DNA from: Seison nebaliae
Taxonomy: Eukaryota; Rotifera; Pararotatoria; Seisonacea; Seisonidae
Direction: 5' to 3'
DNA: 22,792 bases
NCBI GenBank assembly: GCA_023231475.1
Contig: JALJEE010001476.1
Coordinates: 1-22,792, forward strand
In this document: positions 10,027 through 19,511 of the stretch, piece after piece
How the letters are laid out: each line of letters starts with the position of its first letter
How positions within the stretch are numbered: position 1 is the first letter of the stretch
The notes under the pieces: generated by a model
Database searches by the model: none
What the model was told of the DNA's origin: nothing
The model's input: only the letters and a program-made list of their open reading frames with translations
Made by a program: the position numbers and the translations under genes

Positions 10027-12063
10027 ATGGAAGAATATTATTTTCCCCATATAATAATCCTGCTAACATTTTTGCACATTTCTACCGGATTTATATTCTC
10101 TTGTAACTTCGAGAGGAATGTTTGTGGCAATTTGTGCGGTTATGAAACTTTTGGATGGAATCTGGAAAATAATTTGCCATTCCTTCCACCGGACAACTAT
10201 GCTTTAGTCGTCAAAAATAAGCAAGCGAATAGTTTGACATGGAATATGCCGGATTTTACGAACGAGAGTTCCACTTTTGAGATTGTAAAGAAAACTAAAC
10301 TCTTAGTCGAGTTCATCAACACCAGTACGGTAGTGGGAACATTGAAAGTTTCTTTCTCAACTGTTGAAACCTTTGGAGATTGGGTCACCGATTCTCCAAG
10401 TTGGAATACGGTTGAAGTTGATGTGGATCCTGGAAATTATTCAACTGTTTTATTATATTTCCTATTTTCATTATTTCATTCTATTTCAGGTGACATTAGA
10501 ATATTTGGGTGAGAATGAATCGGATAATTCATCGTCCATATTTGGAATTAAACGAATTTATTTAAATAATTTAATAGTGGATTTACCCACCGATTTCGAG
10601 GAGCCATGTCGTAAAGAAGTAGTAAATTGGAAGGAGAATATTGACTGGAATGATTTGAAAGATTGTCACTTCAATGACGATGCTGAGAAGCTGAATGAAC
10701 ATGAAGAAAAATTGACGTGTGGTTGGACATATCCGGTGCACGATCTATTAGATTTAGTGTCCGGTTATTCTAATCAGATGAAAGATTTTGGTCCATATTC
10801 ATCTTATTCAGCAATCGGTTAACAAATTATTTCTATAGAAAATTCTCATTCGATTTCAATAAAGTTAATCCGAAATATAACTATACTGAACTATTGGTCG
10901 AAGATTGTATATTTCCTTATAATTATGGCAATAAAGATTATTATTTTTGTCGATGGAAAGATAATAATCCTGCAGTTGGTGCAACATGTAGCTTGCAATC
11001 ATCACTTGAAGTTAAATGTGAAAAATGTTAATATATTTTCAGTTATATCCAAATTGAGTTTTATTGTTCAAAAAGCAAATTTCTTCCAATTCATGATGGA
11101 TACTTTTCAACGAACAAATGGCAGAGTTGATGATATCACCAATTTTCTTAATTCGCCTAAAATCCATCAAAATGAAAAAACGATCTATGATATTTCTGGG
11201 GAATTTTGTTTCGCTTATTATTATAAGGAAAGTCGAAAGGAGCAAATCGAAATTCAATTAATTCAAGCGTATTATGATTCCTCGATTGATATCCTATGGT
11301 CTACCAGAGATGAAGATAACACAATAATGTGGAATAGGACATGTTTAAACGTTTCACTTAGTGAACAAAAAGATTTTCATGTTAATACTATAAATGTTTT
11401 CCAAAATCTTTAAACCTTTCTTATATTTATCAGTTGATTTTTCGAATGGTTCTCTTGAACGAGAGTGCACATCTGGAATTTTTTGAAATGGTTTTCGCTT
11501 TAGACGAATTTAAAATTTCAGAAAAACAATTTACACTAAGTGAACAAGTTACTACCCAATCGCCATCACCACCAACAACTACCACAACCGAATTCCAAAC
11601 AGCAACATTTTCAACTACCACCGTCACCACTACCACAACTTCAGGTACTACAACTCCAAAAACATCTACCAAAATCCCAACAATTTCATATATTCATACG
11701 ACTAGTGGTGATTCTGAAAGTACGACGACAAATGATATAAATTCTACAGATTTCATAACAACCACTCAAGTTACTGAGAAAGTGACAAAGAAACCGAATG
11801 ATGACAATTCATGGAAAATAGCAGTTGGAGTTGTCGTTCCTATTTTATTGATCGGTATTGGTGTTGGTATATTTTTCTTTGTCCGATTTCGATCAGACCA
11901 AAACAAGATGAAGAATGATGATGTAGTAAAGTTAGGAAATTTATCTCAAAATCAAACGGATTTAACGAATGAATTAAAACAAATGTTTTATAAGAATAAA
12001 CACACAGTCGAATCAGACAAAGCCATTTTCAAGCTTCCCAATGACAAAGATAACATGACTTGA
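10027..12063 (+). CDS. MAM-domain membrane protein 2 with mucin-like stalk, five exons
   Basis: Exons 10027-10446, 10490-10817, 10865-10987, 11043-11380 and 11434-12063 (introns 43, 47, 55 and 53 nt; phases 0, 1, 1, 0) give 612 residues. The start is the ATG at 10027; the open frame also reaches back to a TTG. After a signal peptide (about 1-22) come three MAM-like units: the first from Cys26 (CNF), the second from KDCHF (with CGW), the third from VEDCIF (with CRW). The second is only about half the normal length. The third ends near KDFH with a strand like that of paralogue 1. Residues about 440-525 are a Thr/Ser/Pro-rich, probably O-glycosylated stalk. A membrane helix lies at about 532-553 (AVGVVVPILLIGIGVGIFFF), then a 59-residue cytosolic tail. 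The first-pass reading seemed frameshifted near 10820 and 11040, but the introns given restore one frame. Likely a cell-surface adhesion molecule or receptor. Confidence 0.78.
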
Positions 12064-12220
12064 ATATAAAATTTTCATATGGAAAAAAAGTCTTAACATC
12101 TTTCCATTTTTTACTTTTCTTTTTCGCTTTTCTTTTTTCTTAAACCTGATTTTTCATTGCGTAATAAACTGCAATTTTAAATAATCCTTCCCCACCTTTT
12201 ACTATTGAATCAAGCTCGAA

Positions 12221-12448
12221 ATGGCTTGTCGTGACTGTTATGGTATGCCAATGATGATGCCACTTCCAGGTCCACAGTGTTGTGCCGAGGAACAACCCAT
12301 AACATTCTTTACCATTTGTCAATACGTGGCGATAATATTCGTCATCTTAGTCGTGATATTAGGAGCTTATGATTATCTTAAACCGAAACCACCAAAATGC
12401 TGCTATAGACCATCAAATTCATATTGCATTTGTAAGAAAACATGTTAA
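12221..12448 (+). CDS. small Cys-rich single-pass membrane protein A
   Basis: 75 residues, no intron. It begins MACRDCYGMP, has a Met/Pro-rich stretch, a CC pair at 20-21, one membrane helix (about 33-50) and a Cys-rich C-terminal tail (CC...C-I-C...C) that ends in cysteine. There is no signal peptide, so a tail-anchored or type III orientation is likely. Many of the ten cysteines flank the helix and could be palmitoylated or bind metal. An AATAAA at 12485-12490 follows. It matches the next gene in plan, so the pair looks like a tandem duplication. I do not recognise the family and assign no function. Confidence 0.65.
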   Translation: MACRDCYGMPMMMPLPGPQCCAEEQPITFFTICQYVAIIFVILVVILGAYDYLKPKPPKCCYRPSNSYCICKKTC

Positions 12449-12484
12449 GAATACTTACTTAAATATTATTCTATTATAAGTCGA

Positions 12485-12490
12485 AATAAA
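12485..12490 (+). terminator. poly(A) signal of small Cys-rich gene A
   Basis: AATAAA, 36 nt after the stop codon of the preceding small gene. Confidence 0.5.
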
Positions 12491-12760
12491 AAACGGAAAA
12501 AATTATTTTTCAATAAATTTAAATATAGTTTTTTTACAGAAATGTCGAATGGAAAATTTCCTTAGGAAAAACAAGTTGATGGTAAAAAAATTTCAGTAAG
12601 AAGATGTTTAGGTTAAATATATTTGGATGGTGTCTTTAAGAATGAATTTTTTTTTATTCAATTTCTTTTGCTTTTTTCATTTCACTTTAGTTGCTTACCA
12701 AGTCTTTATCTAATTCGAATAAATTTTAAGATTCAACGGAAACTTTTCCATAACAAAACA

Positions 12761-12943
12761 ATGACAAATGATTGTGCAAGATGTGGTGTTCTTCGATTCC
12801 AAAAGCATTGTTGTGACGACCCTCTCAGTTTGCTGGAGATTATGCAATATTTGACGCTTGGTTTAATAATAATATTTTTAGGACAAAAAATTATGGAGCA
12901 AACGAATTTATTTGCGAGAACTTATTCGGTTGAATTGAATTGA
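12761..12943 (+). CDS. small Cys-rich single-pass membrane protein B (paralogue of A)
   Basis: 60 residues from the ATG at 12761. The open frame extends upstream to a TTG at 12623, but that part is AT-rich and unlike protein A. Alignment with A supports the ATG: both have M-x2-(D)-C-x2-C-G/Y near the start, a CC pair followed by two acidic residues, then L/I-x-I-x-QY leading into a single membrane helix (about 32-44). B lacks the Cys-rich tail of A and ends in a short polar segment. An AATAAA at 12981-12986 follows the stop by 37 nt. Function unknown. Confidence 0.55.
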   Translation: MTNDCARCGVLRFQKHCCDDPLSLLEIMQYLTLGLIIIFLGQKIMEQTNLFARTYSVELN

Positions 12944-12980
12944 TGATCAGTTGAAAAACTGTATTAAAATTTATTAGTTG

Positions 12981-12986
12981 AATAAA
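12981..12986 (+). terminator. poly(A) signal of small Cys-rich gene B
   Basis: AATAAA shortly after the stop codon of the small gene at 12761-12943. Confidence 0.5.
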
Positions 12987-13148
12987 GAATTACTTTAAGA
13001 ATAAACAATAAATAAATAAATATTTCAATATAAGTATGAAAAATCTTTCCATCATGTTTTGAATTGATGAATTTGAAGTAAATGAAGATGATTGATAAAT
13101 GAAGTTGAAATTGGTTGAAAGATTATTTGAGAAATAGTTTTGCCTCAT

Positions 13149-14948
13149 TCACATTTGAATGACATAAAGTTTTTTTAATTTAGATTTATGTAGAAGTTCC
13201 TTCAATTCTCCACGGAACGTGTGCAACATGACGATGTATAGAAAGAAGTTGATTGAATAATTAATATTGACAATGAGATCGAAAGCTAATTCGATGTGTG
13301 AAATGGATATTGCTCGATCGATTATTTTATTGTGAAATGAAGCGATTTGAGTGCTTCCATTTAGTGTACGAATATTGCTCGATAATTTTTGGAATCTTAA
13401 ATCGATCTTTTGCATCTTCGATTGGACATCGTACCATGATTCTCTTAGTAAATTATTGTTCATGTGAATTGTTGAATTCATAAAACTTTTCGTTGTCTGA
13501 ACATTATGACGATAATTTATCATTAATGAAATTAAATCTTGCGACATATAGTTTACTTTGTAGAGTTCGAAGAAACATCCGAAAACGTGAAGGAATGTAT
13601 AAGTCAAAGAGATGATGATTAACATTTTGCTGGCTTTCGTCATCTCTCGCTTATCTTTAACAGTTAGACGATTCTTAGGTAGAAAACTTCTTTTATTGAC
13701 GATCGGTGCCGGTGCCATCGTTAATGTTGGTGAAGTATAATTTATTTTATAATTCTCCACAACAATCACCGGAGAACCTTTAACGTCTTTAATGACGGGT
13801 AATCGTTTATTGACTTTTTTCTTCCTCTTTATATTGCGGTCCGTGGAATTCCTGGTCAGAATGAATTTTTCAGACGGAAATTTTATCCGACACATAATCG
13901 CCGTATTAAGACACCAAATCAACAGAACTGGTAAAACAAATATACCGACTAAACGGAAACCATATGTGGAGAGAATGAGATGTACATAGTTATATCTTTT
14001 CTCCACTCGACATCGACATACGCGCTCAACATGTTGACGAGGTAAAGGTAGTGATGGAATGGTCGTTACTGTGTTGTTGGCTGTCAACGTGTCTTGTTTC
14101 TTTATCAGATTGTAAACAATTTCATTGTCGCAAATATAGGAGAAGATGATGGCATGATAACATTGAGATAAGAGAATGCACAAGAAAATGATGATACAAA
14201 TTAAACGTGCATTTTTCGGTTTGAATAACGGAGATGATAAAATTTTCATGGGATAATAAGTGATGATAAACCTCTCGATTGTAAAGGCCACCACGAACCA
14301 ACATGAACTTAAATATGCTGTGTGTCTCACCACTTCAACAATCTTACATAACCAAGATGATTTGAATGAAAGAAAACCGACATTGAATTCAGTCGCCGAA
14401 GTGATGTGATCACAAAAATAATTATTCGATGATTGTAATATTGTTGTGGAATTAGTAAACCGATTAGGAAATTGTAAATTTTCTCTTGTTCCATTATAAA
14501 AAATAGAGTTCCGTTTTATTATCGACGTATCGTTGATGGATGATGAGAGGGAATCATTGGAATTGACACAAGAAGAAAGTGAATAAATTTCATTACTCTT
14601 CAATAGAACTTCGATACAATTAACTAGAAGATCTGTTAAAGATAATGCAGTCAAGTACTTAGTATAACTGTATTGGGCATAATGTTTCGATGAGTTGAGT
14701 ACAACAATTGTTAGGAAGTTCCCAATTATTCCAAATATTCCGATGATGATTATGAGACTCATGAACATATACCAAATAGCATCTCCACGATAATGGAATA
14801 GCTTACTCGCTTCGTGCTTCGAATAAGTAAACCAATCACTATGATCAATACTTCGGAAATCATCAAACAGGAATTTGACATATCTTCGAAACGATTCCAA
14901 TTGTCCGATAGTTAAAAGTGAAATATTGCCCAAATTATTTCCCGTCAT
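13149..14948 (-). CDS. class A (rhodopsin-like) GPCR, probably peptide-type orphan
   Basis: Intronless, 599 residues. Seven membrane helices are visible: TM1 about 57-84 with GN (76-77), TM2 about 96-116 with LSLTDLL (Asp106), TM3 about 199-224 opening with the conserved Cys201 and closing in ERF (225-227, in place of DRY), TM4 about 247-270, TM5 about 325-353, TM6 about 441-463 and TM7 about 552-574 with NYSINFFLY in place of NPxxY, followed by a basic helix 8. Cys310 or Cys312 in the second extracellular loop can pair with Cys201. The N-terminus has an N-glycosylation site but no signal peptide. Unusual are an about 80-residue loop between TM2 and TM3, an about 85-residue third intracellular loop rich in Lys/Arg, and an about 85-residue third extracellular loop. 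The CWxP switch of TM6 is absent. The NFFLY ending recalls invertebrate FMRFamide/myosuppressin-type receptors, but I cannot name a ligand. Confidence 0.87.
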   Translation of the reverse strand: MTGNNLGNISLLTIGQLESFRRYVKFLFDDFRSIDHSDWFTYSKHEASKLFHYRGDAIWYMFMSLIIIIGIFGIIGNFLTIVVLNSSKHYAQYSYTKYLTALSLTDLLVNCIEVLLKSNEIYSLSSCVNSNDSLSSSINDTSIIKRNSIFYNGTRENLQFPNRFTNSTTILQSSNNYFCDHITSATEFNVGFLSFKSSWLCKIVEVVRHTAYLSSCWFVVAFTIERFIITYYPMKILSSPLFKPKNARLICIIIFLCILLSQCYHAIIFSYICDNEIVYNLIKKQDTLTANNTVTTIPSLPLPRQHVERVCRCRVEKRYNYVHLILSTYGFRLVGIFVLPVLLIWCLNTAIMCRIKFPSEKFILTRNSTDRNIKRKKKVNKRLPVIKDVKGSPVIVVENYKINYTSPTLTMAPAPIVNKRSFLPKNRLTVKDKREMTKASKMLIIISLTYTFLHVFGCFFELYKVNYMSQDLISLMINYRHNVQTTKSFMNSTIHMNNNLLRESWYDVQSKMQKIDLRFQKLSSNIRTLNGSTQIASFHNKIIDRAISISHIELAFDLIVNINYSINFFLYIVMLHTFRGELKELLHKSKLKKLYVIQM

Positions 14949-17355
14949 TTCTCTCGTACATTCGTAAAGAAGATTAATTTAACTAGAATTGTCTAAAAAG
15001 TTCGAAAACTTCTCTCCTTTTCAATTAATTCGACACAAGTTACTTTTTTCGATTCAATGTCAATCTCCAAATTGTTCCCTTTGTGTCCAAATCGAGAAAT
15101 AATGTGAAAATTTCAAATTCTAGAATATTTTTTGGAAAAAATGAAGATTCATGCTTCATTTTTCATTTTTCCTTTGACACATGTTAATTTTTCTCTCTAC
15201 AAGTTATCCTCTTTACAGATAACACTGAAATTAGTAGATCGATTGAACGAAATCAGATTTGGTACTTCATCTTCTTAGTAGAGCTAGTATTTATGAATCT
15301 TTCTACTTAAATGAACGAATGAATGAACAATGCGGAAATATAAAGATAATTAAGTTGAGTAGAATTAAAATATTACTGGTGCCAGAATCATAGTGAGCTA
15401 CTTATGGCGTCTTCTGTAGACTTTTGACTTGGACAGGTCGATATTTAAAATAAAAACACAAATTTGTGTTGGTAATTTAGGTTAACTTCCTCCCACCATC
15501 TTTCAAAATTAGTATAATTTCTGACAAGAGAACCTCAACTATCTCGGACTCGAAATCGGACCTGAAATTTCGCATAGAGATAGATCACCGACGAAAACGA
15601 TTTTTGTTAAGGTGCTTAGTGAAAGTATAATTCACATATTAGTTAATAAAAAAAGTATACAGCATAAAAGTTATACATTTTGATGTTATATACTTAAAAT
15701 ATTTTTTTTATTAATTAATGTGTGCATTGTACTTTCACTATGCACCTTGGCAAAAATCATTTTCATCGGTGATAAATAATCTTCTATCACTATGCGAAGT
15801 TTCAGGGCTGATTTCGAGTGCGAGGTAGTTGAGCCACCTTGTGAGAAATAATAAACTATTATTAGTAAATAAGAAGAAGAAAAATGTAGAAGAAATAAAT
15901 TAAAGAAAATTTTAAATCTTACATAAGTCACTCATCCTAATTATATCGAATTACAATCGAATATCATCTTTTATCTGTGGGGGAAATGACATGTTCCGTA
16001 TTATTACCATCACTAATTATGAACTAGTGACGTAAGGAAAAGCCTCAATAATGGTTGATTGAGCACCGTAAAATCATGTTGGTAAATAAAGAAAAAGTAT
16101 AGTCCACAATAACTCAATGGAATAATTAAAAATTATAATCTACTGTCATATTGGAAAATAATATTATCTGCATTTTGCTCATATATCGCTAATATTATGT
16201 TACATATATTCATCATTCACTTCATTCTAAATTAATAATGTTTTAATTGTAATTAAGACTATAGAGTATATACATAGTTATTCCTTAAATAGGCTCTAAA
16301 GTGCCCAATTAAAGTTGGAGAAAATTTATTTTTAAAACATGTTTTTCGGTACTTTCTTAGTTTATGTTTTGCCAATTATTACACATAACTGTCAGAAATT
16401 TGTTATTTCGAATAACAGCTAAAGCCGATGCCAGAGAATCAACTTTATACATTGTATATCACTCGTTCATCCAAGCGAAAAAAAATTTCCAAAGAAACTC
16501 TAAATGAAGAATAAAGTGAATCCATAAAATTGAAAACCTCATATTATACAGTCCCATTGGAGCAAAATTTAGAATATTTATATTTAAAATTATATCTCGT
16601 AAACTTCCTATACGTAAATTTTATTTCCTGTATTAGAAGGTTTTTAAATATTTTCTTATTTCATTAAAAATCTTAAACTAAGATTACATAATCCCAGCTT
16701 TAAGACGGTTAAACCTACTTATTATAATTTAGTTGTATATCCATCTTCTTTGTTGAATGTAATGTTCGATGAGAAAATTATTTGGATTAGGCATTTAACT
16801 ATTATTTTCTTTTTTTATGGAGGAATTGTTGGGGGATTTTAAATACATATTAAACGAATATCAATTAATTGTCGTTGGATTTAACAATTATTTATGAGAA
16901 TTCAAGGGAAAAGAATAATTCATTCAATTGACAAACATATCCTGTTGTCGTAGAATTGATGTACATATACTTGTATGATGGGAGATAGAACAAAATATGA
17001 TACACGGTCAAATTAGTTTTGGGATACCTGTAACAAATCAAGCGCTTCTCGAATAATCATACATATATGTTTGAATGAAAGATCAAGGAGAAATTAAATT
17101 CCTTTTCCAACATATTTTTATGATGGGAAATTATAATAGCAGTACCGTTTTTTTTCACCATTCAAATTCAACATTATCATATTAACACTCAAGATAAAGT
17201 AGGAGTTGATATAATAGATTAAAAATAATATTTTCCCACCTATAATTACTTAAATGAACTTCCCTAATATTGATTTGCCGTTCAATACCACCAACATCTG
17301 CACATTTGATTGTTATGTAATTGAGTAGAATTACTTACTATCTCATTTTATAGTT
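14949..17355. other. gene-poor AT-rich region with a foldback repeat
   Basis: About 2.4 kb with no convincing coding sequence on either strand. It holds the promoter side of the GPCR gene, a perfect 16-nt palindrome AACACAAATTTGTGTT at 15455-15470 and the foldback repeat listed separately. The open frame at 15686-15931 (minus) lies mainly in the repeat and is not taken as a gene. Confidence 0.5.
15508..15860. repeat. long inverted (foldback) repeat, degenerate
   Basis: The left arm, about 15508-15660, and the right arm, about 15688-15860, are inverted copies of each other around a loop of about 27 nt. Shared blocks include CTCAACTA, ACTCGAAATC, CCTGAAA, TTCGCATAG, ATCACCGA, AAGGTGC, TAGTGAAAGTA and GTTAATAAAAAAA. 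By eye the arms agree at roughly four of five positions, with one insertion of about 7 nt in the right arm. The transcript could fold into a long hairpin. It may be a foldback/MITE-like DNA element or a decayed palindromic duplication; no transposase and no clear target-site duplication are seen. Confidence 0.75.
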
Positions 17356-17646
17356 ATGGAACATTTAGAATATAAAAAATATGCACCCACATCTAAAATT
17401 CCTGTCGCAATAGAAAAATATTTTCGTCTGAAAATTGTCTGGTACAGATTATTCTACTTCCGTTTTTCAGATACGAATAAGTCAATTATAACTACTTATA
17501 ATGATAATAAACTTTCTAATAACCAATCAACGAATCTATTGGTCGATAGGAAAGGTTCATTGGGAAATTATGAATCTGTTCCTTTGTTGAATTTATACAT
17601 TCCATTGGGAACTAATTTGAAGAGTACTTTGAAGATAAAAAAATGA
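17356..17646 (+). CDS. possible small gene or exon, hypothetical
   Basis: 96 open codons from an ATG (MEHLEYKKYAPTSK...) preceded by an acceptor-like TTTTATAG. Composition is more balanced than the surroundings. A possible 50-nt intron (GTCTGA...TTTTCAG, 17429-17478) would keep the frame. The product is polar, with no signal peptide or membrane segment, and matches no family I know. It could be the last exon of a gene whose other exons were not found, or chance. Confidence 0.3.
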   Translation: MEHLEYKKYAPTSKIPVAIEKYFRLKIVWYRLFYFRFSDTNKSIITTYNDNKLSNNQSTNLLVDRKGSLGNYESVPLLNLYIPLGTNLKSTLKIKK

Positions 17647-17726
17647 AGTAGTACGATGGAGAATATGTCATTTTCATGAATGAACCAACAGAATGATTAA
17701 CTTAATCAAGAAATGTTCTTGTTCTT

Positions 17727-18074
17727 TTGTATTTTATTCGGGAGAGAAACTTGAACTTTATTGGGTTTAAGTGGATAATTCTAGTTCTAGTTCTAATTCT
17801 TGAATATTTCTTTCAATTACTTTTTATGAAATTTATTAACAACGATCTTTGTAAGAAGAGCTCGAATAAGTTTAAAAATTTGTGTCTCACGTTTTTCTCA
17901 AATGTCTATTTTAAAAAAAATTTAGAGACAAAATTTGCTTTTAAAATTATTAATAAGTCAAAAATAATTTTTCCGATTTCTATTAAAGTCTTTTATTTAC
18001 CTTCAATGAAAAGATGGAAACGGAAAAATTCTGGATCATCAGACATTCTGGAAGAACTAAAGTATGTGAATTGA
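17727..18074 (+). CDS. possible open frame with one hydrophobic segment, hypothetical
   Basis: 115 open codons, but the first is TTG; the first ATG is internal. There is one hydrophobic stretch (IILVLVLILEYFFQLLF) and a basic C-terminal end (MKRWKRKNSGSS...). Base composition is very AT-rich, so much of the openness may be chance. It might be an exon related to the open frame just upstream. Low confidence. Confidence 0.2.
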   Translation: MYFIRERNLNFIGFKWIILVLVLILEYFFQLLFMKFINNDLCKKSSNKFKNLCLTFFSNVYFKKNLETKFAFKIINKSKIIFPISIKVFYLPSMKRWKRKNSGSSDILEELKYVN

Positions 18075-19249
18075 AATGAAACTAAAAATCTTTGAAAGAG
18101 AGGTTTAAAACAACTTTATCGTGGAAAAAATTTGACGGAAGTTATGTATGCTTAATGATCACGCCATTGTGAAATATTTCATTAATGCCTGCATAATTGT
18201 GCATAATTCTTTGACAGATTAACTCACTGTACTCCGAAATTTTCCCATTCAAAAAATCATAAAATGGAAAGATTTTTATTATAATCCATATAAGAAAAAA
18301 TCATTGAAGAAACAATTTTAATCTCATCAGTCAGTAACTTTAAGTTACTATCGTACTTATTTAATGCTACTATGCTACTAACTTATAATCAAAAACAACA
18401 ATTTAAAAATTTTTTTCCTTTCTGACCACGCCCATTTTTGTATCCTTGCAACAGATCGGTAAAGAAGAAATGAAAAAACATCGTGTATTGGTTAGATTGG
18501 TTAGATGACAAATGGAAGGAAAATTGGTGAGTTGAAAATTTAAACGTATGAGGTGATTATTGATATAGAAAAGTGATCGCACGTTGAATAAATGATAGTT
18601 CTATCCTAATTCAATAGTTAGAATTTCAAATCACGCTGAAATTCTCGAGAGTTGTGGTAAGAGGTAATTGAGGTGGTAATTGAAGAGTTTATTACAATTA
18701 AAGTTAAAACAAGTGTAAGAGGTCAAAATACCTTAAGGACAGAACAGGAGAAAATGGACAAATGGTATGAATTTCCAGAAGAGTGATACAATGATCGATC
18801 ACCTGATAACGAAGCCGTATCGACATTACTGTTTATAATCCATAATGTATCATAAACAATTTTAATTCAATCCGCCCTATTTTCATCATATGGAACATTT
18901 CATCATCAATATTCTGTTATTTATCTTTCCATGTTTACTTATTTTCCTTATCACCGACAACTTAGGCGTCGTACTATTGATGTGAAGGCATGTAAACACC
19001 GACACAGGTCATTAACATAATTACCTAGCCAACCGTAATTACTTACTTTACCAGAACATACTTTACCTTTTCACCTCAAAACTTATCGAAATAAAATTCA
19101 TTACAAAGCAATTGTGCTTCCGCAAGTTTTATTCACCGGATTGTTAAACTTAATTGAAGACCCTCAATTAATATTACAATCCTTAACCTCACTCACTCTA
19201 TAATTATAATCGTCTTTTACGTAGGCAATACCAGCTTACACAAGAAAGG
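18075..19249. other. AT-rich intergenic region, no gene seen
   Basis: About 1.2 kb separating the weak open frames from the 3' end of the LINE. I see no coding stretch beyond chance, no tRNA-like sequence and no 28S rRNA sequence, which would be expected here if the LINE sat in an intact rDNA unit. Confidence 0.45.
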
Positions 19250-19511
19250 TTCGTTAATGGTTAAATATTATCAGTTTTTCTCGTCTTCAAATCCCGCGTT
19301 TGTCGACATCCAGTCGCCGTCTTCGCCGGACACCCGGTCTATGTTGTATTGTTTCATGGCATTCTTTATCGAATTCAGCTCAAGAGAGAGGACTTACATC
19401 TCTGCTGTTCGTCTGGAGGCAAGAGCCTCTATTGTTGGTATTAAGCTCTTGTTCACATCTCCCTCCGCTTCGGACGCCCGCGAGTACCCCAACTAGGGTT
19501 GTAGGCCGTCA
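19250..19511 (-). other. 3' UTR of the LINE
   Basis: About 260 nt after the ORF stop, GC-rich for most of its length (such as GGCGACTGGATGTCGAC), then AT-rich near 19290-19250. In R2-type elements the 3' UTR RNA is bound by the element protein to prime copying; here that is inference. No poly(A) tail and no 28S sequence are seen at its end. Confidence 0.5.

Noticed and set aside
10880-11040. A fibronectin type II-like reading (C-I-F-P-Y...C) in the second MAM gene
   Set aside because: The stretch fits better as the start of a third MAM-like unit, and the later cysteines of the FN2 reading fall inside the 55-nt intron 10988-11042 that keeps the frame open.
10800-11130. Apparent frameshifts that would make the second MAM gene a pseudogene
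   Set aside because: Short GT...AG introns at 10818-10864 and 10988-11042 join all parts in one frame without any break.
12623-12760. N-terminal extension of the second small Cys-rich protein
   Set aside because: It starts at TTG, is AT-rich, and the paralogue begins at the position matching the ATG at 12761.
15686-15931. 81-codon minus-strand frame
   Set aside because: It lies mainly within the right arm of the foldback repeat and has no protein-like pattern.
18430-18510. Short open stretch after an acceptor-like CAACAG (IGKEEMKKHRVL)
   Set aside because: Only about 17 codons with no partner exon; compatible with chance.
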